The position numbers and the translations under genes were made by a program. 17,672 bases of DNA from Flavobacterium psychrophilum (lineage in GTDB: Bacteria; Bacteroidota; Bacteroidia; Flavobacteriales; Flavobacteriaceae), in contig CAMCBB010000029.1 of assembly GCA_945872875.1 (NCBI GenBank), forward strand, positions 1-17,672. The letters run 5' to 3'. Positions 7,112-14,137 of the stretch are shown here, piece by piece; positions within the stretch are counted from its first letter, which is position 1; every line of letters begins with the position of its first letter. The notes beneath the pieces are model-generated. The model had not been told where the DNA came from and made no database searches. It was given only the letters and a program-made list of their open reading frames with translations.

Positions 7112-7417
7112 GCAGACCGCCTTATCGCTGTTCAGAAATGAAGAGAGGAAAGTCCGGACACCACAGAGTAGCATAGCGGGTAACACCCGTCGGTTTCGAT
7201 TTATCGAAATTAGGACAAGTGCAACAGAAAGCAGGTACAGGTAATGCTGTAGTGAAACCAGGTAAACTCTATGCGGTGAAATTTCAAGTATATCGACATT
7301 TAAGGATTACTCGTCCGTTGTCGAAGGGTAGAAAGATGGAGCTTGTGAGTAATTGCAAGCCTAGATAAATGATAAGGCGCTGATTTATCAGTGACAGAAT
7401 CCGGCTTATAGGTCTGC
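7112..7417 (+). ncRNA. rnpB: RNase P RNA, catalytic subunit, reduced A-type
   Basis: The ribozyme that removes 5' leaders from pre-tRNAs. Its universal core is visible: GAGGAAAGTCCGG at 7145-7157 (CR-I, 5' side of P4), GTGCAACAGA at 7219-7228 (CR-II), GGTAAACTC at 7261-7269, and ACAGAATCCGGCTTA at 7394-7408 (CR-V, 3' side of P4). The P1 helix GCAGACC (7112-7118) pairs perfectly with GGTCTGC (7411-7417) and fixes both ends. At about 306 nt it is clearly shorter than the 377-nt E. coli RNA: the P12 region is short and there is no room for P13/P14. P15 is TCGACA (7293-7298) with TGTCGA (7319-7324), and its loop contains AAGGATTAC where GGU would be expected. Confidence 0.96.
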
Positions 7418-7424
7418 TTTTTTT
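7411..7424 (+). terminator. rnpB 3' end and T-run
   Basis: The 3' strand of P1 (7411-7417) is followed directly by seven T residues (7418-7424). The closing helix is long-range, but a T-run right after the mature 3' end suggests that it also serves as the terminator. The run contains two of the three bases of the rsmD stop codon read from the other strand. Confidence 0.55.
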
Positions 7425-7980
7425 ATTCTGTTTCTTCTTCCGATTCTAATTCATAGAATGTAAAAACAGATCCACCGTAATTTTTTTCAAATGAAAAGTG
7501 CTCCAAATGATTCAATTTGGTATGCTTTGAATGCTCAACAATAAGCATGCCTTCATCGTCTAAAAGATTACTTTCAAAAACTAGTTCAATTAATTTTTCA
7601 AATTCTTTTTGTTCCATTCCATAAGGTGGATCGGCAAAAATAATGTCGTAACTCGATTTGTGTTTTTCTAGGAATTTAAAAACATCACTTTTTATAGCAG
7701 TAATATTCAAGTCGAATTCTTTGGCTGTTTTTTTAATAAAATTTACACAACCCATATCACCATCAATACTGGTGATATCTTCACAACCTCGAGACCCAAA
7801 TTCGTAGCTGATATTTCCAGTTCCAGAAAATAAATCAAGAATTTTTAATTCTGAAAAATTGAAATGGTTATTTAAAATATTAAACAAGGCTTCTTTGCTC
7901 ATATCGGTAGTTGGTCTTACCGGAAGGTTTTTTGGAGCAGTGATTCTTCGGCCTTTGTATTTGCCAGATATGATTCTCAC
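7423..7980 (-). CDS. rsmD: 16S rRNA (guanine-966 N2)-methyltransferase RsmD
   Basis: A SAM-dependent methyltransferase that modifies a guanine of 16S rRNA during 30S assembly. The family N-terminus is present: MRIISGKYKGRRI, then RPTTDMSKEALFNIL. SAM-binding motif I is LDLFSGTGN at about 48-56, and the N-methyltransferase catalytic motif DPPY is at 117-120. The length, 185 aa, is typical. The start codon is GTG (7978-7980); the next methionine, residue 27, would delete the conserved N-terminus, so GTG is preferred. GTG overlaps the stop of the upstream DUF3822 gene as GTGA, which indicates translational coupling. The 3' end meets the rnpB terminator head-on. Confidence 0.95.
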   Translation of the reverse strand: MRIISGKYKGRRITAPKNLPVRPTTDMSKEALFNILNNHFNFSELKILDLFSGTGNISYEFGSRGCEDITSIDGDMGCVNFIKKTAKEFDLNITAIKSDVFKFLEKHKSSYDIIFADPPYGMEQKEFEKLIELVFESNLLDDEGMLIVEHSKHTKLNHLEHFSFEKNYGGSVFTFYELESEEETE

Positions 7981-8783
7981 GAGTGGATAAGGATAAAAAA
8001 TTCTCTGTTTTCAGAATCTGTAAAAGTGTTTTTCTTATCAGATACATCCAATAAAGAAACATTTCTAATGTATTGAAAAGCAATTTTGTAATAGGCATCT
8101 TCTTCCTTAATAGTTCCAAGTAATTCTAATTGAAAGTTTTCAGGATTAAGTTGCAGTTGCTCTGCAGTAAACAAAATGTAGTAGATAAAATCTTCGGGAG
8201 TTTTATATTCAAATGAATTAAATAATAGAAGTTTTTGATTTTGAACCACGATGATTTCAAAATGACTTTCACTAACATTAACGAACATTTTGCGTTCTTC
8301 TTTATTTTTAGATAAATCTAATAATTTTGAAACCAAAATGGTGTGTGCGTGCTTGTAATCAAATGAACCATATTGATCAATAAAGAAATTATTCATATTT
8401 ACATACGGAATATAAACATGATTCATTTCATAATTTTCTAAAGCATCATAAGTGAAAAAATCGGTTTCAAAAACCTTCGTATTGTATTGAAGATAGCTAC
8501 CTATAAATTCCTCGTCAAATAGCGCCGTTGGGACAAAAGTTGATAAATTATTACTGTGAATAATTGCTATTTCATCATAGTGGTGCTTCAATTCGGGATT
8601 GTCATGATAAACCAATTCCATGATCTCTTCAATCTTCGCACTGCGTTGTGAATTGGAAAACGGAACATGTTTTAATAAAAGAGGTGTAGAATTTAAAGTA
8701 TCAAAAACGCCAAAAGACAACCCATCCAAGGCAACTTGGATAGCTAATTTTTTGTAGGTTTTATCAATAATACTGTTCGACAT
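7977..8783 (-). CDS. DUF3822 family protein
   Basis: A 268-residue soluble protein with no signal peptide. I recognise it as the DUF3822 family, found in Bacteroidetes next to rsmD; no biochemical role is established that I know of. The sequence alternates short hydrophobic strands and helices: KLAIQVALDGLSFGVFD near the N-terminus, then YDEIAIIH, MFVNVSESHFEIIVVQNQKL and a repeat-like LLLFNSFEYKTPEDFIYYILF. This pattern, with two strand-rich halves, recalls an actin/RNase H-like fold, but that is only an impression. The stop overlaps the GTG start of rsmD by 4 nt, so the two are co-translated and may act on the same process (rRNA or ribosome assembly), which is inference from coupling. Confidence 0.85.
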   Translation of the reverse strand: MSNSIIDKTYKKLAIQVALDGLSFGVFDTLNSTPLLLKHVPFSNSQRSAKIEEIMELVYHDNPELKHHYDEIAIIHSNNLSTFVPTALFDEEFIGSYLQYNTKVFETDFFTYDALENYEMNHVYIPYVNMNNFFIDQYGSFDYKHAHTILVSKLLDLSKNKEERKMFVNVSESHFEIIVVQNQKLLLFNSFEYKTPEDFIYYILFTAEQLQLNPENFQLELLGTIKEEDAYYKIAFQYIRNVSLLDVSDKKNTFTDSENREFFILIHS

Positions 8784-8802
8784 GTTTGTTTTTATGACTC
8801 AG

Positions 8803-8835
8803 CAAACTTACGAAGAAAAAATCAATATTTGTCAA
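8803..8835 (-). promoter_or_regulatory. Candidate promoter of DUF3822-rsmD
   Basis: On the minus strand TAAGTTTG (8810 to 8803) matches TAnnTTTG exactly. A TTG, part of TTGACA, lies 22 nt upstream (8835 to 8833). The -7 box ends 19 nt before the ATG at 8783. The spacing is at the long end for this promoter class. Confidence 0.45.
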
Positions 8836-8853
8836 TTGATGTAATTTAGGATA

Positions 8854-8883
8854 TTGAATTTGCCTTTTAATCCTATATCTTTA
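8854..8883 (+). promoter_or_regulatory. Candidate promoter of the RecD-like helicase gene
   Basis: TTG at 8854-8856, a 19-nt spacer and TATCTTTA at 8876-8883 match the Bacteroidetes promoter at all but the last -7 base. Transcription from about 8889 would leave only about 17 nt before the TTG start codon at 8907. It lies back to back with the DUF3822 promoter. Confidence 0.5.
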
Positions 8884-8906
8884 CATCTTGTTTATTTATA
8901 TAATTT

Positions 8907-10325
8907 TTGAAGAATTTTTATTCCATATTATCCAGCAATTTTCCATTTAACCCAACGGTTAAGCAGGAACTTTTTTTTCAAAAAATTGCCGCTTTTTTAG
9001 AATCGCCATCCAATGATTCTATTTTTGTATTAAAAGGATATGCAGGAACCGGAAAAACAACGGTGATTTCTACCATTGTAAATAATTTAGTAGAAATTAA
9101 TAAAAAATATGTGCTACTTGCCCCAACGGGAAGAGCAGCAAAGGTTATTGCAAATTATTCGAATAAGCCGGCATTTACGATTCATAAAAAAATATATTTC
9201 CCTAAAAAATCGAGTGGAGGTGGAGTTTCATTTACGATGCAGCAAAACAAACACAAAAACACCATCTTCATTATTGATGAGGCCTCTATGATTTCTGATC
9301 AAAGTATTGAAAGTAAATTGTTTGAAAATGGAAGTCTTCTCGATGATTTAATATCTTATGTATATAGCGGTGAGAATTGTAAAATGATTTTGCTAGGTGA
9401 TAGTGCTCAATTACCGCCGGTAGGAATGGATATTTCACCAGCTTTAAATACGGATACTTTAGAACTGGGCTTTGATAAAAAAGTAGATTCAATTGAGTTG
9501 GATGAAGTTATGCGACAAGAATTGAACTCAGGGGTTTTATATAATGCAACCGAATTGCGAGAGTTGTTGAAAGATTCGTTTATTACGGAATTCAAATTTA
9601 AACTTTCTGGATTCAAAGATATTGTTCGATTGACCGATGGTTATGATATTCAAGATGCCATTAATCAAGCGTATAGCAATTATTCTATTGAAGACACGGC
9701 TTTCATTGTGCGTTCCAATAAAAGAGCCAATCAATACAACGAACAAATTAGGTTAAAAATTCTTGATAAAGAAAGTGATTTGTCTGTTGGAGATTATTTG
9801 ATGGTTGTTAAGAACAATTATTTTTGGCTGAAAGAAAAAGATGAAGCCGGTTTTATTGCAAACGGCGACATTATTGAAGTATTAGAAATATACAGTTTTA
9901 AAGAATTATACGGTTTTAATTTTGCTAAAGTTAAAATCAGAATGGTCGATTATCCAAATCAGATTCCGTTTGAAACTGTATTGATTTTGGATACACTTAA
10001 AAGTGAATCACCTTCACTAACTTATGAGCAATCTAATGCACTTTATACCGAAGTTCAAAAAGATTACGAGCATCTAACTTCTAAATATGCGAAGTTTCAA
10101 AAAGTAAAAAACAACGAGTATTTCAATAGCTTGCAAGTCAAATTCTCTTATGCCATTACTTGCCATAAAAGTCAAGGAGGGCAGTGGGATACTGTTTTTA
10201 TTGAGCAGCCCTATTTACCAGATGGCATCGATAGAGATTACATTCGTTGGCTGTATACCGCAATGACAAGAGCCAAAAATAAGTTGTACTTAATTGGCTT
10301 TAAAGATGAAAGTTTTGAGGAGTAA
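8907..10325 (+). CDS. RecD-like superfamily 1 DNA helicase / AAA ATPase
   Basis: A 472-residue ATP-dependent helicase of superfamily 1B. Walker A is GYAGTGKT at 44-51, Walker B DEAS at 124-127, and motif III GDSAQLPP at 164-171. The C-terminal UvrD_C_2-type region has ITCHKSQGGQW (417-427) and WLYTAMTRAK (448-457), the latter holding the arginine finger R455. It lacks the N-terminal domains of full-length RecD or RecD2 and has no RecB/RecC partner nearby, so it is a stand-alone minimal RecD-like helicase with a probable role in DNA repair or replication restart (inference). The start is TTG. An in-frame TAA at 8901-8903 rules out an upstream start, and no ATG occurs before the Walker A motif. 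Its stop is one base from the purL stop on the opposite strand. Confidence 0.9.
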   Translation: MKNFYSILSSNFPFNPTVKQELFFQKIAAFLESPSNDSIFVLKGYAGTGKTTVISTIVNNLVEINKKYVLLAPTGRAAKVIANYSNKPAFTIHKKIYFPKKSSGGGVSFTMQQNKHKNTIFIIDEASMISDQSIESKLFENGSLLDDLISYVYSGENCKMILLGDSAQLPPVGMDISPALNTDTLELGFDKKVDSIELDEVMRQELNSGVLYNATELRELLKDSFITEFKFKLSGFKDIVRLTDGYDIQDAINQAYSNYSIEDTAFIVRSNKRANQYNEQIRLKILDKESDLSVGDYLMVVKNNYFWLKEKDEAGFIANGDIIEVLEIYSFKELYGFNFAKVKIRMVDYPNQIPFETVLILDTLKSESPSLTYEQSNALYTEVQKDYEHLTSKYAKFQKVKNNEYFNSLQVKFSYAITCHKSQGGQWDTVFIEQPYLPDGIDRDYIRWLYTAMTRAKNKLYLIGFKDESFEE

Positions 10326-10346
10326 ATTACTTCGAATTTACTTTTT
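10321..10346 (+). terminator. Possible hairpin terminator spanning the helicase/purL stops
   Basis: AGTAAATT (10321-10328) and AATTTACT (10335-10342) form a perfect 8-bp stem with a 6-nt loop, followed by a short T-run (10342-10346, its first T being the last base of the stem). The stem contains the helicase stop codon and touches the purL stop. It is low in GC, so it would be weak. Confidence 0.35.
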
Positions 10347-13300
10347 CAACCCATAATCTAGCATTTACAAATGCTTCAATCCATGGCGAAACTTCGTCTA
10401 TTTTATCACTTGGATAATACGCCCAGTTCCAAGGGAAAGTAGAACGCTCAATATGCGGCATCATTACTAAATGTCTTCCGGTTTTATCACAAAGCATTGC
10501 CGTGTTATAGTCAGATCCATTCGGGTTTGCTGGATAACCTTCGTAGCCATATTTTGCAACAATATGATATTGATTTTCTTCGTAAGGTAAATTGAATTTT
10601 CCTTCTCCGTGCGATACCCAAACACCTAAAGTGCTTCCTGCTAATGATGAAAGCATCACCGAATTGTTTTCTTGAACTTTTACAGAAGTAAAAATACTTT
10701 CGTGTTTTTGAGAATCGTTATGACGCATTTTTCCATGAATTTCATGTTCTGGATTGATCAATTCTAATTCCATAAACAATTGGCATCCATTACAGATTCC
10801 AACAGATAAGGTATCTTCTCTTTTATAAAAGTTTTGTAAAGCGGTTTTGGCTTTTTCGTTGTATAAAAAGGCACCAGCCCAACCTTTAGCAGACCCCAAT
10901 ACATCTGAATTCGAGAATCCTCCAACGGCTCCAATAAATTGAATGTCTTCTAAGGTTTCTCTTCCCGAGATTAAATCGGTCATGTGTACATCCTTAACAT
11001 CAAATCCAGCCAAATACATTGCATTTGCCATCTCACGCTCACTATTACTCCCTTTTTCTCTAATAATAGCAGCTTTAGGACGTGCGTTATTTGGAATAAT
11101 TGGTGCTTTTCCTGTAAAATGTACTGGGAATTTATAGTCTAATTTTTGTTTATCAAAATTCTCAAAGCGCTCTGTTGCCTTGTTATTTTTTGTTTGTTTT
11201 TGATCTAATAAATAAGAAGTTTCAAACCATATTTTTCTATAGTTATTTATATCTAATTTCCAGCTTCCAACTTCTAAAATAGCACTTTCAGTAACCGATC
11301 CAATTTTAAAAATTTCCAAACCTTCAAATGCTTTTTCAAAAGTAGCATCGTCTTTTGCCTGAAGAACCACACCAATATTTTCAGAAAATAAAAGTTTGAT
11401 TAAATCTTTTTCATTTATTGAATCAAAATCAATTTTTGCTCCCAAATTTACATCTGCAAAACACAATTCTAATAAAGTAGTAATTAATCCACCACTTCCA
11501 ATATCATGACCGGCAACAATTTGCCTGTCTTTAATTAGGACTTGTATCGTATTAAATGCATTTTTGAAAAAGGCTGCATCTTTAATTGTAGGAGTTGCCT
11601 CACCAATTTTATTCAAAGTTTGTGCAAACGAGCTTCCGCCTAATTTGTGTTCATCTTGCGATAAATTAATATAGTAAATAGAACCCTTATTATGTTGTAA
11701 AACAGGCTCAACTACCTTAGTAATATTAGAACAATTTCCTGCAGCTGAAATAATTACCGTTCCAGGTGCAATCACTTCATCATTTGGATATTTTTGTTTC
11801 ATTGAAAGCGAATCTTTTCCTGTTGGAATATTGATTCCTAATTCAATTGCAAATTCAGAACAAGCTTCTACTGCTTCATACAAACGAGCATCTTCTCCTT
11901 CATTTTTACAAGCCCACATCCAATTTGCCGAAAGTGAAACACTTTTTAAATTGTCTTTTAATGGAGCAAAAACGATGTTACTTAAAGATTCACCAATGGC
12001 ATTTCTACTTCCTGCCTTCGGATCGATTAATGCCGAAATAGGAGCGTGGCCTACAGTTGTTGCTATACCTTCTTTTCCATTGTAATCCAACGCCATTACC
12101 CCAACATTGTTTAAAGGCAATTGTAACGGACCAGCACATTGTTGTTTGGCAACTTTACCGCCAACACAACGGTCAACTTTATTGGTAAGCCAATCTTTAC
12201 ATGCTACTGCTTCTAGTTTTAATACGTTTTCTAAATAGGATGGAAAATTTTCTTGAGAATAACTTAATTCATTGTAATTTCTTACAACAGTATTGTCTGC
12301 CATAATGGTTTTAGGCGAACTTCCAAACATGTCTTCGAGCGCAAAATCCATTGGTTTTGCACCTGTTTTTTTACTTTCAAAAGTAAAACGATGGTTTCCT
12401 GTTACTTCCCCAACTTGATACATTGGCGAGCGTTCTCTATCGGCAATGCGCTGCAAAGTATCAATATCTTTTTCACCAATAACCAATCCCATTCTTTCTT
12501 GGCTTTCGTTACCGATAATCTCTTTTGCAGAAAGGGTAGGGTCTCCAACAGGTAATTTGTCTAAATCAATTAATCCTCCGGTTGCTTCCACTAGTTCTGA
12601 TAAACAATTTAAATGTCCACCTGCACCATGATCATGAATTGAAACAATAGGATTTTTATCACTTTCAACCAATCCACGAATGGCATTGGCTGCTCTTTTT
12701 TGCATTTCAGGGTTTGATCTTTGAATTGCATTTAATTCAATTCCCGATCCAAAAGCACCCGTATCTGCAGAAGATACTGCGGCACCACCCATTCCAATTC
12801 TGTAATTTTCACCACCAAGAATTACAATTTTATCACCCGTAGTTGGTTCGTGTTTTTGAGCTTGCGCTGCTTTTCCGTAACCAATTCCACCGGCTTGCAT
12901 TATTACTTTATCATAACCCAATTTGCGGTTGTTTTCTTCGTGTTCAAAAGTTAAAATAGATCCAGTGATTAGGGGTTGACCAAATTTATTTCCAAAATCG
13001 GAAGCACCATTAGATGCTTTGATTAAAATATCCATTGGTGTTTGATACAACCATTTTCTTTCTTGCATTCCAGTTTCCCAATTTCTGCCTTCATTCAATC
13101 TAGAATAGGCAGTCATGTAAACGGCAGTTCCTGCCAACGGTAAAGAGCCTTGACCACCTGCAAGACGGTCTCTAATTTCTCCTCCAGATCCTGTTGCCGC
13201 ACCATTAAATGGTTCAACTGTAGTAGGAAAGTTATGTGTTTCTGCTTTTAATGAAAGTACCGAATCAAATTCTTTTTTGGTGTAATAATCGGGTTGGTCG

Positions 13301-13983
13301 GCTCTATTAGGAGCAAATTGTTCCACTCTTGGGCCCTTGATAAAAGCCACATTATCTTTGTAAGCAGAAACAATGTCATTTGGATTTTCTGCCGATGTTT
13401 TCTTAATTAATTTGAATAAAGAAGTTGGTTTTTCTTCTCCATCAATAATAAAAGTTCCATTAAATATTTTGTGACGGCAGTGCTCAGAATTCACTTGTGA
13501 AAAACCAAACACTTCGGAATCAGTTAATTTTCGATTTAGTTTTTTGGAAAGGTTTTCTAAATACTCTACTTCTTCAGCGCTTAAAGCCAAACCTTCTTGT
13601 TGGTTATATTGAGCTATATTTTCTATTTCTAAAATAGCTTCTGGTGCAATATTAATGGTGAAAATATCTTGATTTAACTCGGAATATTTTTGCGAAAGCA
13701 TTGGATCAAACTGCGAATAATCTGCAGTAACTTTTTCGAATTCTTCAATTCTAATAATTCCAGAGATACCCATATTTTGAGTGATCTCTGCGGCATTGGT
13801 ACTCCAAGGAGTTACCATTGCGGCTCTAGGACCAACAAAAAAATCCGCAAGCACGGATTTCTCAATTTTTGTAGCATTACCAAAAAGCCAATTTAATTTA
13901 GAGATAGTTGCAGCTGATAGTTGGTTTTCGCTCGATTGAACGGCAAAAAAAGTAGCGCTTTCGTTTCCGAAAAAGTGAATCAT
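10327..13983 (-). CDS. purL: Phosphoribosylformylglycinamidine synthase, single-chain PurL
   Basis: Converts FGAR, glutamine and ATP to FGAM in the fourth step of purine synthesis. At 1218 residues it is the large one-chain form, with an N-terminal PurS-like region, two AIRS/FGAM-synthase halves and a C-terminal class I glutaminase. The synthase half shows SEHCRHKIF, SLKAETHNFPTTVEPF and GAATGSGGEIRD. In the glutaminase, the nucleophile is C1064 in GICNGCQ and the other triad residues are H1177 and E1179 in MMPHIERSTFPW, so ammonia is made in the same chain. It is slightly shorter than the E. coli enzyme (about 1295 aa). It is monocistronic, with its own promoter and a distinctive leader, and ends one base from the helicase gene. 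Confidence 0.97.
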   Translation of the reverse strand: MIHFFGNESATFFAVQSSENQLSAATISKLNWLFGNATKIEKSVLADFFVGPRAAMVTPWSTNAAEITQNMGISGIIRIEEFEKVTADYSQFDPMLSQKYSELNQDIFTINIAPEAILEIENIAQYNQQEGLALSAEEVEYLENLSKKLNRKLTDSEVFGFSQVNSEHCRHKIFNGTFIIDGEEKPTSLFKLIKKTSAENPNDIVSAYKDNVAFIKGPRVEQFAPNRADQPDYYTKKEFDSVLSLKAETHNFPTTVEPFNGAATGSGGEIRDRLAGGQGSLPLAGTAVYMTAYSRLNEGRNWETGMQERKWLYQTPMDILIKASNGASDFGNKFGQPLITGSILTFEHEENNRKLGYDKVIMQAGGIGYGKAAQAQKHEPTTGDKIVILGGENYRIGMGGAAVSSADTGAFGSGIELNAIQRSNPEMQKRAANAIRGLVESDKNPIVSIHDHGAGGHLNCLSELVEATGGLIDLDKLPVGDPTLSAKEIIGNESQERMGLVIGEKDIDTLQRIADRERSPMYQVGEVTGNHRFTFESKKTGAKPMDFALEDMFGSSPKTIMADNTVVRNYNELSYSQENFPSYLENVLKLEAVACKDWLTNKVDRCVGGKVAKQQCAGPLQLPLNNVGVMALDYNGKEGIATTVGHAPISALIDPKAGSRNAIGESLSNIVFAPLKDNLKSVSLSANWMWACKNEGEDARLYEAVEACSEFAIELGINIPTGKDSLSMKQKYPNDEVIAPGTVIISAAGNCSNITKVVEPVLQHNKGSIYYINLSQDEHKLGGSSFAQTLNKIGEATPTIKDAAFFKNAFNTIQVLIKDRQIVAGHDIGSGGLITTLLELCFADVNLGAKIDFDSINEKDLIKLLFSENIGVVLQAKDDATFEKAFEGLEIFKIGSVTESAILEVGSWKLDINNYRKIWFETSYLLDQKQTKNNKATERFENFDKQKLDYKFPVHFTGKAPIIPNNARPKAAIIREKGSNSEREMANAMYLAGFDVKDVHMTDLISGRETLEDIQFIGAVGGFSNSDVLGSAKGWAGAFLYNEKAKTALQNFYKREDTLSVGICNGCQLFMELELINPEHEIHGKMRHNDSQKHESIFTSVKVQENNSVMLSSLAGSTLGVWVSHGEGKFNLPYEENQYHIVAKYGYEGYPANPNGSDYNTAMLCDKTGRHLVMMPHIERSTFPWNWAYYPSDKIDEVSPWIEAFVNARLWVEKVNSK

Positions 13984-14003
13984 TTTATTGTTGTGTTGTA
14001 AGT

Positions 14004-14021
14004 GACAATTTAAAAATTGTC
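14004..14021. repeat. 18-bp perfect palindrome in the purL leader
   Basis: GACAATTT-AA-AAATTGTC is two 8-bp arms around a 2-bp centre. It begins about 10 nt downstream of the predicted purL start site and ends 20 nt before the ATG. In DNA it could bind a dimeric regulator; in RNA it would fold as a 7-bp stem with a 4-nt loop, leaving the start codon free. Confidence 0.7.
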
Positions 14022-14071
14022 CTTTTGTTGTGTATGCAAATTTAGTTTAAAAATTAAAAGCAACAAAAGGA
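14020..14071. repeat. 11-bp inverted repeat bracketing the purL promoter
   Basis: TCCTTTTGTTG at 14020-14030 and its exact reverse complement CAACAAAAGGA at 14061-14071 flank the predicted -7 element, with 30 nt between them. The distal arm contains the predicted -33 TTG and the proximal arm the predicted start site. Arm centres are 41 bp apart, close to four helical turns. The proximal arm overlaps the neighbouring 18-bp palindrome by 2 bp. Confidence 0.7.
14037..14066 (-). promoter_or_regulatory. Promoter of purL
   Basis: On the minus strand TTG (14066 to 14064), a 19-nt spacer and TAAATTTG (14044 to 14037) fit the Bacteroidetes consensus perfectly. The start site would be near 14031, giving a leader of about 47 nt. 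Both ends of the promoter are covered by the arms of an 11-bp inverted repeat. Confidence 0.7.
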
Positions 14072-14108
14072 GTTTTAAATAGTTTTTAACGGGTTTTCGA
14101 CAATTTTG

Positions 14109-14132
14109 AAAAAAAAAGCCCTAAACAGGGCT
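14109..14132 (-). terminator. Intrinsic terminator of the beta-helix lipoprotein gene
   Basis: Read on the minus strand, AGCCCT, a GTTT loop and AGGGCT form a GC-rich 6-bp stem followed by eight T residues. It starts 5 nt after the stop codon at 14138. It should insulate purL, so purL depends on its own promoter. Confidence 0.88.
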
Positions 14133-14137
14133 TGCTT

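Noticed and set aside
7880..8119. A 79-residue open frame on the minus strand across the rsmD/DUF3822 junction
   Set aside because: It lies in another frame of two well-supported genes, starts at no good context and has no recognisable motif.
11831..12085. Open frames on the plus strand inside purL (also at 10943, 12446 and 13690)
   Set aside because: They are antisense to a full-length, motif-complete purL and have no promoter or family resemblance.
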